64,000 nt of DNA from Pontibacter sp. SGAir0037. GTDB taxonomy: Bacteria; Bacteroidota; Bacteroidia; Cytophagales; Hymenobacteraceae. Below the pieces are notes generated by a model. That model was not told the DNA's origin and did no database searches. It saw only the letters and a list, made by a program, of their open reading frames with translations. Positions within the stretch are counted from its first letter, which is position 1; the number at the start of each line of letters is the position of its first letter. Positions 8,738 to 17,998 of this stretch are shown here, piece by piece. Position numbers and translations under genes: made by a program. The stretch lies in contig NZ_CP028092.1 of assembly GCF_005491705.1 (NCBI RefSeq), positions 3,410,001 through 3,474,000 on the forward strand, written 5' to 3'.

Positions 8738-8953
8738 TCAGGCGGTTATCCATTTAGTAGTATTTTGGTATAACATAGCAGCCGGCACCTTTCTTATGGA
8801 TTCCTTTTCTGCTTTATAAAATAACTGATACTCTTCTTCCCCTAATTCCTCTCTTAAAGCAATGTGAAACTGGGCTAGTTCCGGATACAATTGGTTTCTT
8901 TCCTGTCGCTCTTGCGGATTGCTGCTGTTAAAATCATAAAAGCTCTTTTTCAT
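8738..8953 (-). CDS. small hypothetical protein
   Basis: A 71-residue hydrophilic ORF starting MKKSFYDFNSSNP, with a central charged helical stretch (ELAQFHIALREELGEEEYQ). No membrane segment, cysteine motif or known domain is seen. It lies alone between the terminator of the oxidoreductase operon and the peptidase terminator. The amino-acid composition looks like real protein (Lys/Glu-rich helices), but there is no further support. Confidence 0.5.
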   Translation of the reverse strand: MKKSFYDFNSSNPQERQERNQLYPELAQFHIALREELGEEEYQLFYKAEKESIRKVPAAMLYQNTTKWITA

Positions 8954-9081
8954 AGCTGTCTTATAAGTTAATAAATTGATTTATAATATGTTCGAAAGTT
9001 AACATACTCTTAATAAACTTTAATTGTTATAGTAAATTCTAACATATAATGCATAACAACGGCTGTAGAAGCACGCTTACT

Positions 9082-9119
9082 AAAAAAGAAACCGACTACA
9101 CCAAGAAGATATAGTCGGC
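9082..9119 (-). terminator. terminator of the M49-like peptidase gene
   Basis: On the minus strand a 7-bp CCGACTA / TAGTCGG stem with a 13-nt loop is followed by a T-rich tract (TTTCTTTTTT). Confidence 0.7.
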
Positions 9120-9203
9120 ACCTAAAATAAATTGTATTTCTACTGCCATTCAGATTTACTTTGGCAGCTTTATTGAGCGTACTTCAGCAAAAAAGATCAG
9201 AGC

Positions 9204-10868
9204 CTACTTCAGGCCCAGCACTTCTACTCCCTGCTCAAACACTACGTCTACAGGAATATTGGCACTGCTCAGTTTGTCGAGGCTCTTCTGCAAAGATGCA
9301 TCTATCTGCCCCTGCTCATTCAGAAGTTTACCTACACCGGCATAATCGCCATTGCCTTGCAGTGTCAGGATAAGCTCTGAAAGCTTATTCATAGACTCAC
9401 GCATTTTTATATAGTTTACACGGTACTTGCCGCTTTGTGCCTCGCGCTCAAAAGCGCCGTTTTCTTTAAAGAAATTGAAGCGTACCATATTGGCTTTACC
9501 ATGCGCACTGGCTGCACCAAAACGAACAGAGCGGAAAATGCCTGCCAGAAAAGTAGTGTAATAATCTTCCAGGCTACCTTCTACCTCTCCTTTCTCATGC
9601 AGCTGAGTTATCATATATAGTCCCAGGATATCGGCTTTGCCTTCTTCCAGGGCACCTGCATGTTCTTGTAGGGCATCGCGCACCGTTCCTTTTCCATTTA
9701 TCGTGTTCTTAATTCCAAGCCCATGTGCTACTTCATGAAACATGGTATTAGCAAAAAAAGCATCAAAGGTAACATGCTGCTTCTGGTCATCTACAATCAG
9801 TTCGTTGGCAATAGGCACCATAATTTTGTCGAACTTCGCCTGCATAGCGTTCTTTAGCTGTAACCGGCGCGTTCCTTTCTGTAACTGCACCTCTTCGTCG
9901 TTTGGCAGGTTTATCGCTATAGTTTTGCTTCCGGCATTGCAATCGCCTGCATAATATACCACATCGTAGGCATTCAGATCTGCATCGGAACCCGGCATTT
10001 CCTTTTTGTAGCTGGCACCAACCGGCAGGCCACGCTGTAGCTCAGGCAGGAAAGCTGCGTATTTCTCCAGCCGCTTACTCCACTCCATGTCTTTAATAAG
10101 TATGTAAGCCTCGTGTGCTGATTTGTAACCATACAACTGATCCTCATAATTTTCGATTGGCCCGATCACCACGTCTATTTTATTTGTTTTCATATCCATC
10201 CAGGCCATATCACTGGGCTGGTAATTATCGGTGAGCAAGGCCTGGGCACGCATGTTCAGGTATTTCTTCAGGCCTGCATCATCGGTTAAACTGGCTGCTT
10301 GGCGCATTAAGTCAGCGGCACGTTCTACCTGTTGCTTAAACTGTACGTGATACGGCACTGTCACCAGCTTTCCGTTATCATCGCGACGCAAGAAAGTATA
10401 CTGGCTGTTTTTATCTGGCAGATTCGCTTTCTCAAATTCTTCTTTTGTCATGTCGTGCGGGTAGAAATTAGACCCCGCAGGTTTAGGCCCGACACCAGGT
10501 ATAAAGGGTTTATTATCGTCTAACCTGTCCCAGGGGCCATAGTTGATCTGCACATACTGTTTGGCAGCATCTGAAGTGAGGGCTGCTAAAAGCGAATCCT
10601 GTTTTCCATAGGCCTCATACCAGAAAAGCTGATCCATAATTTGTGCGGCCTCGATCAGTAGCGGGACCATCTGGCGCTCGTTGCTACTTAAGCTGTTTAT
10701 ATCTGCTGTCAGGCGAACGCTGGTATAGGTATTCAGCTTTTGCTGTAGTGCCGTGTCTGCCTCAGATTGTTCAGAAGCGGTAGCACTGGCATCTTCAGGC
10801 TTATTGCTGGTACAGCCAAGGGTTATTGCTGCCAGGGCCGAAGCAACCATAAAATGACGTGGTTTCAT
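9204..10868 (-). CDS. dipeptidyl-peptidase-III-like zinc peptidase lipoprotein
   Basis: A 554-residue lipoprotein (signal peptide ending LGC, Cys19). The zinc site is visible: HEVAH with His378, Glu379 and His382, and a downstream EEGKAD block (Glu408/Glu409) supplying the third ligand. Overall similarity is to the MEROPS M49 / DPP3-like group found in Bacteroidota, which has the shorter HExxH box instead of the eukaryotic HELLGH, and short spacing to the second motif. It should act in the periplasm or on the outer membrane, removing dipeptides; substrate is inferred from family only. Single gene with its own terminator. Confidence 0.85.
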   Translation of the reverse strand: MKPRHFMVASALAAITLGCTSNKPEDASATASEQSEADTALQQKLNTYTSVRLTADINSLSSNERQMVPLLIEAAQIMDQLFWYEAYGKQDSLLAALTSDAAKQYVQINYGPWDRLDDNKPFIPGVGPKPAGSNFYPHDMTKEEFEKANLPDKNSQYTFLRRDDNGKLVTVPYHVQFKQQVERAADLMRQAASLTDDAGLKKYLNMRAQALLTDNYQPSDMAWMDMKTNKIDVVIGPIENYEDQLYGYKSAHEAYILIKDMEWSKRLEKYAAFLPELQRGLPVGASYKKEMPGSDADLNAYDVVYYAGDCNAGSKTIAINLPNDEEVQLQKGTRRLQLKNAMQAKFDKIMVPIANELIVDDQKQHVTFDAFFANTMFHEVAHGLGIKNTINGKGTVRDALQEHAGALEEGKADILGLYMITQLHEKGEVEGSLEDYYTTFLAGIFRSVRFGAASAHGKANMVRFNFFKENGAFEREAQSGKYRVNYIKMRESMNKLSELILTLQGNGDYAGVGKLLNEQGQIDASLQKSLDKLSSANIPVDVVFEQGVEVLGLK

Positions 10869-11204
10869 ATAGTCGTTTTGTTTCGTTTAGCTGATGGAAA
10901 TTAGGAAATTTTGAGCGGGAGACAAAAGCTTTCTTTAAAGCGACAGATGTAGAGTTTTAATACGACACAGGGACCATTAGCAAGACACAAACTTTTTATT
11001 AGGAGCTATATCTTAGATGCTAGACTTTTTTGTCCTGTTGTAAATCTTTATCGGCAATGCAATTGCCTGCTACATATATAATTCTCCTATAGCATCTGTT
11101 TATTTAAAAGGCCAGAAATCATTATACTAACTTTTAATAATCAACGCAAAATGACTTTCCAAAATAAAATCGTGCTACTTGATACGTGCTACGTATGTCG
11201 CATT
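10869..11204. other. intergenic region
   Basis: About 335 bp, AT-rich, presumably with the peptidase promoter. The only structure I see is a short palindrome GGCAATGCAATTGCC at 11053-11067. Confidence 0.35.
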
Positions 11205-13793
11205 TTACAGCCTGCCCCCTATTACTACCTTTTCTTTGTGCATGCTTTTTTGCCCGTTCAGATCAAAGAGTTCGATGTACAGAACATAATAACCCATAGC
11301 TGCTTTGCTGCCATCATCCCGAACACCGTCCCAGCGGAAGAACCCGTTTGTAGCTAGCAGCTCATTCCGTGCCAGCTTTCTGATTTCTCTGCCCTGCGCA
11401 TCAAAAACAGTAATGTTGGCAACAAAACCATGGGCGGTTGTACTATAGTTGATGGTGGTAAAATCATCATAGCCATCATCATCGGGAGAAAAGACCTTTG
11501 GATCTACCTGAAACATTTGCTGCGCCTGCACCTCTGCCTGCGACTGCGAGTTGCGGTAACCAGGCGTAGCATATCCTACTGTACTGGCTGCCGAATGAAA
11601 GTTACTGCCTATAGTTGGCCCCTCCAGCCTGATCCGCTCCAGAGAAACACCGTTCAGGTCGTCGATCAGGTTAAAGTGCATGCGTTCGCTATAGGTGAAG
11701 CGGTCGGCTACGCGTGTATCGGGTTGCAATACCACCACTGTCCCTGCTGCATCAGGATAAGACGGCAGACTGCTCATGCGCAGAAACGTCTCCTCGCGGG
11801 CAGCAGGATAATTCATTTTAATATTTTCCGGATTAGAGCTTAGCACCACATACTGCCCTGGCCTGAGCACATAATTGGAGCCAGTTATTACTCTTAAATT
11901 GGTGATGCTGTCGCTGCTGGTATTGGCCAATTGCCAGTTTTGCAGGTTGATGAACTTATCGCTGCGATTTACCAGCTCTACAAAATCAGAGCCTCCTGAT
12001 CGGGGGTTAAAAAGCACCTCATTAATAACTACATCGCCCGGCTCGGGTGCTGAGGGTAAGGCAAAGGTAACCTGCAAAGGTTGGCTGCTTGTGTTTCCAG
12101 AGCAGTCCCTGATCCTGCTGGCCAACAAGGTGTATAGCGTTCGCTCCTGCAGCGGAGAGTCCAGGATTAGTTCTGCCTGTGTAAACAGCGGACCCTGTAC
12201 CAACACACTTGTGATAGGTACACTCGGATTTAAACTATAGTTAGCCACAACGGCAGCCTGGGTGCTGTCTAGCTTTTCGTTGAAACGAAGTAACAAGCGT
12301 GTGGGCGAAACTGCAAAAGCATCTTCCAGTACAGGTGCTGTATTATCGGGGTTAGAAGCTGCTACGGAATTAGCCTGCGCAGGCGTTCCTCCACGAGGAT
12401 CAGTGGAGGAAGTCCAGTTTTCTGCTCCGCCACAAGGATTAGCAACGTCAATCATTTCGAGACTCCAGCCACCATTGCGCTTGCTGTTATCGCGATACCA
12501 GGTATCGCTATATTGCACGGCATAAATCAGCCTGCCGTTTGGCTGGCGCAACTGCAGCAGTTCACCGCTGTTATTCAGGCTCGGAAAATTACTGATGCCG
12601 ATGGCTCTGCCGAACTGCGTAAAGCTGGCAACAGAATTATTCGGAACGATAACCGCATACTCTCCGGGCAATAACTGCGCATTGGGCAAAGTAGCAGTAG
12701 AAGTAGCATCTGCATAGCGGATTCCCTGCAACGTAAGCACTTTGTCTGTGGTAGCATTGTAAAGCTCAATATACTCTTGGGCAGGCAAACCGACAGCCGG
12801 CGACTCCCGCGCCATGATTTCGGTAATGATCAGTTCGTTGTAACCTGGTAGTACGGCTGGTGGCACATACATAAAGCTTCTTTCAATCGGGCTGGTGATG
12901 GCGTTCCCATACAAATCTGCCAGATTTCCTATCACTAATGTATTGGTTCCGACACTGTAATTCTGAGCAAATACTAATCGCACGGTTCCCGCCTCTGTTA
13001 ACTCCGCTACCACTGGCCTGGTGTTACCGTTCAAGGTATAATTTGCAACCTGCTGCGCCTGTTCTGGATGCAGCGGCTCATTAAAGCGCAGGACCAACTC
13101 CTGCGGGTTAGTTGTTTGCAGTTCTTCCAGCAGTGGCGGCTGTGTATCGGTTATGCTGAAGTCATCAAAATAAAAACGCTCTCTGTTAGCTGAAGTATAA
13201 CGCGCCACTACGCCAAAATAAGCAGAGCGCCTGATGGCAGCATCTGTTACCGTACCCTGACTCACAAAGTTCTGGCCAGTGCCAGTTACATCAATCCACA
13301 GCTGCCACACATGCTCTAAGCTGCGTGTTACCCGCACTCTCACCACATTATTACTGGTACCAACCGTTCTGTCTGCTCCATCTATAATCTTTACGGCTGC
13401 TCTCCCTGCCTCTTTTCTGTACAGGCTCACCTCATCCTGCGTATTGCCGATGCGCACAAAGTATCCGCTGGTAGCTGCGTTATTCATATCTTCGGAGCCA
13501 GCCATCAGGTATATATCGGCATAATTAGTGGCAGACGTAGCAAAGCGCAGGTTTGCCCAAAACTCCCAGGTGGTGCCTACTACTGCCTGCGAAGCCGTAG
13601 CCAGCTGTAAAACAGTGCCTGTTACTGCCGGGCCAGCACTCTGTAATTGTCCTTCGGCATTAATTCTGAAGCTGTTGGTATTGCCTGTCCAGGGCGGGTT
13701 CTGCGTAAAGTCGCCATCCGAAAAGTTTTCCTGGAGCTGGGCAAATAAAATGAACGGAAATAGCAGGAATAGAGTGAGTAAAGTTTGTTTCAT
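11205..13793 (-). CDS. lamin-tail-domain surface protein
   Basis: An 862-residue secreted protein with signal peptide MKQTLLTLFLLFPFILFAQ. Reading along it: an N-terminal laminin-G/pectate-lyase-like beta region (about 20-215); an Ig-like domain with the RFNEPLHPEQAQ motif (about 220-310); a lamin-tail domain (about 320-440, INELI-type start, IELYN); a second Ig-like domain (about 485-580, RFNEKLDSTQAA); a second lamin-tail domain (about 590-700, FVELVNRS); and a C-terminal FlgD-like Ig domain opening FSPDDDGYDD. Such C-termini go with type IX secretion in this phylum. The role is probably surface adhesion or structure; no enzyme motif is seen. Confidence 0.82.
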   Translation of the reverse strand: MKQTLLTLFLLFPFILFAQLQENFSDGDFTQNPPWTGNTNSFRINAEGQLQSAGPAVTGTVLQLATASQAVVGTTWEFWANLRFATSATNYADIYLMAGSEDMNNAATSGYFVRIGNTQDEVSLYRKEAGRAAVKIIDGADRTVGTSNNVVRVRVTRSLEHVWQLWIDVTGTGQNFVSQGTVTDAAIRRSAYFGVVARYTSANRERFYFDDFSITDTQPPLLEELQTTNPQELVLRFNEPLHPEQAQQVANYTLNGNTRPVVAELTEAGTVRLVFAQNYSVGTNTLVIGNLADLYGNAITSPIERSFMYVPPAVLPGYNELIITEIMARESPAVGLPAQEYIELYNATTDKVLTLQGIRYADATSTATLPNAQLLPGEYAVIVPNNSVASFTQFGRAIGISNFPSLNNSGELLQLRQPNGRLIYAVQYSDTWYRDNSKRNGGWSLEMIDVANPCGGAENWTSSTDPRGGTPAQANSVAASNPDNTAPVLEDAFAVSPTRLLLRFNEKLDSTQAAVVANYSLNPSVPITSVLVQGPLFTQAELILDSPLQERTLYTLLASRIRDCSGNTSSQPLQVTFALPSAPEPGDVVINEVLFNPRSGGSDFVELVNRSDKFINLQNWQLANTSSDSITNLRVITGSNYVLRPGQYVVLSSNPENIKMNYPAAREETFLRMSSLPSYPDAAGTVVVLQPDTRVADRFTYSERMHFNLIDDLNGVSLERIRLEGPTIGSNFHSAASTVGYATPGYRNSQSQAEVQAQQMFQVDPKVFSPDDDGYDDFTTINYSTTAHGFVANITVFDAQGREIRKLARNELLATNGFFRWDGVRDDGSKAAMGYYVLYIELFDLNGQKSMHKEKVVIGGRL

Positions 13794-14110
13794 GTATACA
13801 TTTGTGCCAAAAACTTATTTACTTTGCACCCCCGCGTAAAGTTTGACTCAAACGTGGTAGCACTCACAAACATCTAAGGCATGTAAGGGCAGTGCTAACC
13901 AGTAAATAAGTTTTATACGTGATGTTGTAGAACTTTTACGGGAACCAGGAAGATGAGTTAAAGCAGAGGAGATTAGTTAGAAATTTAGAAGATTAAGAAG
14001 TTCAGGGAGTGCAGTATATTGGTTCTTGCTAAAACTGAAGAGTAATTTCTTCTAATTTACCAGCACATTAAACATTGAGCACATTAGTAATTTATATAAA
14101 CCTTTAAACA
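13794..14110. other. intergenic region between divergent genes
   Basis: A 317-bp gap that must hold the promoters of the lamin-tail gene and asd. I see no hairpin, RNA or clear -33/-7 pair. Confidence 0.35.
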
Positions 14111-15100
14111 ATGAAAGTAGCAGTTGTAGGCGCCACAGGATTAGTTGGCGGTGAAATTTTGAAAGTGCTGGCGGAGCGTAACTTCCCGGTAACAGAATTA
14201 TTGTTGGTTGCTTCAGAAAAGTCTGTTGGTAAACAGATGGAGTTTAAGGGTAAACAGATAAAGGTTATCGGAGTAGAAGAGGCGATTGCCGCTGCTCCGC
14301 AAATTGCGATCTTCTCTGCCGGTGGCAGCACTTCACTGGCGCTGGCGCCTCGTTTTGCTGAAGCAGGTACTACTGTTGTAGATAACTCTTCTGCCTGGCG
14401 CATGGATCCTACCAAAAAACTGGTGGTACCGGAAATCAATGCAAAAGAGCTTACAAAAGAAGATAAAATTATAGCGAACCCGAACTGCTCTACTATTCAG
14501 ATGGTAGTTGCCCTTAACAACCTGCACCAGGAACTGAAGGCGAAACGCATTGTAGTAAGCACCTATCAGTCGGTAACAGGTACTGGGGTAAAAGCAGTTG
14601 ATCAGCTAATGAATGAGCGTGCCGGCAAAGAAGGTGATAAAGCTTACCCTTATACCATCGACCTGAACGTGCTGCCACACATCGACGTGTTCCAGGACAA
14701 CGGTTACACCAAAGAGGAAATGAAGATGATCCTGGAAACCAAAAAGATCATGAGCGACGACTCTATACGTGTAACCGCTACAGCAGTACGTATTCCGGTA
14801 ATGGGCGGCCATTCGGAATCGGTAAACGTGGAATTTGAGCATGATTTTACGCTGGATGACATCTACCGCATTCTGGGCGAAACAGAAGGCGTAGTTGTGG
14901 TTGACGACGTGAAAAACCTGCAATACCCGATGCCAAAAGATGCACACGGCAAAGACGAGGTTTTTGTAGGCCGTATCCGCTTAGATGAAACGCAGCCGCG
15001 CACCGTGAACATGTGGATTGTAGCGGATAACCTGCGCAAAGGTGCCGCTACCAACGCCGTTCAGATTGCCGAGTATTTGGTAGAGAAAGAGCTGGTATAG
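14111..15100 (+). CDS. asd: aspartate-semialdehyde dehydrogenase
   Basis: A 329-residue enzyme converting aspartyl-4-phosphate to aspartate semialdehyde with NADPH, the branch point to lysine/diaminopimelate, threonine and methionine. The N-terminal Rossmann motif VGATGLVGGE is followed by the active-site NPNCSTIQ with catalytic Cys126, and the GGHSESVNVEF block carries the acid/base histidine. Length and motifs are typical of the bacterial family. Single gene with a good terminator. Confidence 0.97.
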   Translation: MKVAVVGATGLVGGEILKVLAERNFPVTELLLVASEKSVGKQMEFKGKQIKVIGVEEAIAAAPQIAIFSAGGSTSLALAPRFAEAGTTVVDNSSAWRMDPTKKLVVPEINAKELTKEDKIIANPNCSTIQMVVALNNLHQELKAKRIVVSTYQSVTGTGVKAVDQLMNERAGKEGDKAYPYTIDLNVLPHIDVFQDNGYTKEEMKMILETKKIMSDDSIRVTATAVRIPVMGGHSESVNVEFEHDFTLDDIYRILGETEGVVVVDDVKNLQYPMPKDAHGKDEVFVGRIRLDETQPRTVNMWIVADNLRKGAATNAVQIAEYLVEKELV

Positions 15101-15165
15101 TTGTTAGACGTTAGATATTAGAAGTGAGATTTCTTGTTGTTTAGCAACAGGGGGGTGATAAACAG

Positions 15166-15196
15166 AAAAGCTGCTTCGGAAACGGAGTGGCTTTTT
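15166..15196 (+). terminator. asd terminator
   Basis: A 12-bp RNA stem (AAAGCTGCTTCG pairing with CGGAGTGGCTTT through three G-U pairs), a GAAA tetraloop and a T6 tract. As DNA the two arms look imperfect, but all mismatches are wobble pairs on the plus-strand transcript. Confidence 0.8.
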
Positions 15197-15546
15197 TATT
15201 TTATCCAGCTTCTGTTTTGTTTTAAAATATCACAAGTTGTTAATTTTTAAAAAGAGCTGCTTAAGAAAAGATTTCTCAAGTAAGCAGTAACCAGACATAG
15301 TCTTTCTACTTCTTCCTGTATACAACTATTATTAACAGTAGTAACAAAACAGGAGCAGTAAACTATTGCCAGCTTTTCTTTGATAAAAAATATACTTAAG
15401 AATTAAGTAATCTTTCCCCTGATAAAATATTACCTCCTGTATTTTATCAACCTCCCGCTTTCATCAAAGACCTAAGCTATACAACTACATTGTTGCGCCT
15501 CATAGTAAATCTTACTAAGATATACTTTTGCCACACAGAAATAGCT

Positions 15547-15585
15547 ACAATAAAAATTTATTGATATTCAATAAATTTTTATTGT
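15547..15585. promoter_or_regulatory. perfect 18-bp inverted repeat, candidate operator
   Basis: ACAATAAAAATTTATTGA and its exact reverse complement are separated by TAT. The right arm contains the TTG of a promoter pair (TTG 15582-15584, then 19 nt, then TATACTTG 15604-15611) pointing to the DUF2975/HTH genes. No T-tract follows that would make it a terminator. A binding site for a dimeric regulator, perhaps the downstream HTH protein, is the most likely use. Confidence 0.5.
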
Positions 15586-15611
15586 AATATGAAAATATCT
15601 CTTTATACTTG
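15582..15611 (+). promoter_or_regulatory. candidate promoter for the DUF2975/HTH genes
   Basis: TTG, 19 nt, TATACTTG (one mismatch to TAnnTTTG). It lies about 190 bp upstream of the DUF2975 gene and 24 bp upstream of a 19-codon ORF. Confidence 0.45.
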
Positions 15612-15634
15612 TAGTATACAAATTCATCAAAGCC

Positions 15635-15694
15635 ATGAAAAAAGTTACTCTTTCTGGGTTCACTTTTATTCTTATATACCAGCATTTGCCTTGA
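15635..15694 (+). other. 19-codon ORF, leader peptide or gene remnant
   Basis: An ATG at 15635 opens a reading frame that looks like the beginning of a signal peptide (MKKVTLSGFTFILI) but stops after 19 codons. Shifting by one base would extend it by about two dozen residues, so it may be a broken small secreted protein gene or a leader ORF between the palindrome/promoter and the DUF2975 gene. Neither can be shown here. Confidence 0.25.
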
Positions 15695-15803
15695 ACCCGT
15701 TTTACTCTCAGCTTCCAAGAAACTAGCTCTCACCACAAAACAATGAACATTTGACTATACTTTCTATATCAATACTGATCTTTCACCTTGCCAATATTAT
15801 ACA

Positions 15804-16382
15804 ATGAAAAAGAATGTAATCCTTAACATAGCCTCTATTATCTGCCTGTTTTTTTGCGCTGTCGCAATTATAAGCTTGTTTGTAACTACATTAGCTTTAA
15901 TCCATTGGCACTTCAATCCAAATTTCTATGCTGACTTTCTGCTAGTAAATGATGGTCCTCACCCTACTAACTTTCTAGGATATGAAAGGAAGGAAACTTG
16001 GACCACTGCAGAAACACTTGAAATAAAGCAATTTGCATTGAATAATATTAGTCATATTCCTTTGTATTTAATCTACCTTCAATCAACGGCCATACATCTT
16101 ATTGTCTTTTTTATTATGAAGGAATTTTTAACAATTATAAAATCGGTAAGGCTGGTACAGAGCTTCAGGACAAATAATATAACCTCATTTAGGAAAATTG
16201 GGAAGTACCTTTTTCTGTACTTTTTACTGACCAGCTACTATATCGTGATAGCTACACAGGGTGAATTTTATGGCTTCTACTTACATTTAACACCGCTGGT
16301 ATTAATGCTTATTGCCTTTATCATGGCAGAAATATTCAAAGAGGGCAATATCATACTGGAAGAGAATCAACTTACTGTTTAA
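15804..16382 (+). CDS. DUF2975 family membrane protein
   Basis: A 192-residue inner-membrane protein with four hydrophobic segments (about residues 8-33, 78-100, 130-150 and 155-178) and a short extracytoplasmic loop after the first one. This size and layout, and above all the HTH gene starting 2 bp after its stop, match the DUF2975/YozG-type pairs widespread in Firmicutes and Bacteroidota. Function is not established for the family; the membrane protein may modulate the partner regulator. The upstream leader is long (about 190 bp from the candidate promoter). Confidence 0.8.
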   Translation: MKKNVILNIASIICLFFCAVAIISLFVTTLALIHWHFNPNFYADFLLVNDGPHPTNFLGYERKETWTTAETLEIKQFALNNISHIPLYLIYLQSTAIHLIVFFIMKEFLTIIKSVRLVQSFRTNNITSFRKIGKYLFLYFLLTSYYIVIATQGEFYGFYLHLTPLVLMLIAFIMAEIFKEGNIILEENQLTV

Positions 16383-16384
16383 CT

Positions 16385-16588
16385 ATGCCCATTATTATAA
16401 ATGTCGATGTAATGCTGGCAAAACGTAAAATGTCTGTTACAGAGCTATCTGAACGAGTAGGCCTAACAATGGCCAATATTTCAATCCTGAAGAATGGAAA
16501 AGCAAAAGCTATTCGTTTCTCCACACTGGAGGCACTTTGCAAAGTGCTGGAATGCCAACCTGGTGATATATTAGAGTATAGGCCGTAG
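16385..16588 (+). CDS. small XRE-type HTH regulator (YozG-like)
   Basis: A 67-residue protein that is almost only a Cro/CI-type helix-turn-helix: DVMLAKRKMSVTELSERVG, then GLTMANISILKNGKAKAI as turn and recognition helix, ending with the typical LECQPGDILEY. It follows the DUF2975 gene by 2 bp and is surely cotranscribed. Stand-alone regulators of this kind commonly act on their own operon, and the perfect inverted repeat at 15547-15585 is a natural candidate target; that link is inference. Confidence 0.9.
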   Translation: MPIIINVDVMLAKRKMSVTELSERVGLTMANISILKNGKAKAIRFSTLEALCKVLECQPGDILEYRP

Positions 16589-16602
16589 CTACTGTTTACT
16601 CA

Positions 16603-17745
16603 TTAAAAATCCACCCGGTACAACTCCTCCATCTGCTGCTGGTTTAGAGCAGCAGGCATGAGGCGAAACAGGGCGTTTCGGGATTTAACCAATAAAGGAT
16701 TCTCCCACTGCGATACCGCTCCCAGCATTCTGGATAGGCGAATTACTTTAGAGGCTCTCGTAATTCTTCGCTTTTCATACCTGGCAAGAGCAGCAGTGAT
16801 GTCTCGCTCCTGCTCCAGGCATTGCCCTAACACCACGGCATCTTCTATGGCCTGACATGCCCCCTGCCCCATATTGGGTGTGGTAGCATGGGCTGCATCA
16901 CCTAACAGCACTATACGCCCGAAAGCATATTGCTTTAGCGGCTTCAGGTCGGCAATATCGTTCCAGAGTAGCTGTTCAGGTTTTGTAGCATTTAGTATGG
17001 CAGGCACTGCTTCTGGTAAATTTTCAAAATGTTCTGCCAGGTCGGTTGGTGTCATTTGCCGCATACGCGCATCCTGGGCTGGCGCATTTATACAAGCATA
17101 CCAATATATTGAGTTTCCCTGTAAAGGAGCAATACCTACGCGCCCTTGCGGAGCCCAGGTTTCAGCCGAAATCATTGTATTGATTTCTACTCCCGGGTTA
17201 TCCGTTACGCCACGCCAGCAGGTATAGCCTGCATAGCGTGGTTGACTATCGGGTAAAAGCTGTTTCCTGATTCTGGAGTTAATCCCATCGGCAGCAATAA
17301 GTAAATCTGCTGTAGCGTGTGTACCATCTTCAAAAGTTACCTGCACCTGCTGCCCCTGTTGTATGACTTCAGCACAACGCTTGTTCAGCACAAGCGAGCC
17401 GGGCAGCAAATGCTGGTGCAATACTTCGTGCAGGTTTGCCCTATGGATAGCAAAGTTATTGATGCCATAGCGCCTGCTGAGCGGTCTGGTATCCATGTTG
17501 TTGATCACATGACCTTTTTCATCAAATATCACAAGGGCATTCAACTGCTTTCCTCTTGCCACAACCTGCTCTGCCACACCCAGCCTTTCCAAACCCTGAA
17601 TGGCGTTGGCTGCCAACCCCACGCCTGCCCCTACTGGTTTCAGTTCAGGAGCTGCTTCGTATACCGTTGCCTCTATCCCCCTTTGCTGAAGTGCAATAGC
17701 GGTACATAAACCACCTATCCCACCTCCTACTATTATAGCTTTCAT
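16603..17745 (-). CDS. FAD-dependent monooxygenase (PHBH fold)
   Basis: A 380-residue class A flavin monooxygenase. It has the N-terminal GGGIGG dinucleotide motif (residues 8-13), the middle DG motif (LIADGI-like, near 150) and the C-terminal GDAAHATTPNMGQG motif (near 285) that binds FAD ribityl/pyrophosphate. Family members hydroxylate aromatic or polyene substrates (for example UbiH, urate hydroxylase, zeaxanthin epoxidase); the substrate here is unknown. It is convergent with the HTH gene, 14 bp apart, with no clear terminator between. Confidence 0.9.
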   Translation of the reverse strand: MKAIIVGGGIGGLCTAIALQQRGIEATVYEAAPELKPVGAGVGLAANAIQGLERLGVAEQVVARGKQLNALVIFDEKGHVINNMDTRPLSRRYGINNFAIHRANLHEVLHQHLLPGSLVLNKRCAEVIQQGQQVQVTFEDGTHATADLLIAADGINSRIRKQLLPDSQPRYAGYTCWRGVTDNPGVEINTMISAETWAPQGRVGIAPLQGNSIYWYACINAPAQDARMRQMTPTDLAEHFENLPEAVPAILNATKPEQLLWNDIADLKPLKQYAFGRIVLLGDAAHATTPNMGQGACQAIEDAVVLGQCLEQERDITAALARYEKRRITRASKVIRLSRMLGAVSQWENPLLVKSRNALFRLMPAALNQQQMEELYRVDF

Positions 17746-17998
17746 GGTTTATCTATGGCTGCTTTAGGTATAGGCACTCGCACGAACTGCTCACGCTGCG
17801 AGGCCATTTCAATGATCGCCTTTGCCTATCTTGGAATGATACATTCTTATCTTTGGAGGTGATGCTAATTCCGCTGTATACCTTCACCTGCATTAAAGGT
17901 ATACCTGTACGGTCTTATCCGAAATAAATACCCACTATTGAATTAAGCTTTACCTAATCTTAGAGTCAAAGTGCTTCCAGAATTCTAGTTTTTCACTT

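Noticed and set aside
15545..15736. 63-residue minus-strand ORF across the palindrome
   Set aside because: It reads through the inverted repeat and the opposite promoter and has a Lys/Asn/Tyr-rich composition typical of random AT-rich DNA.
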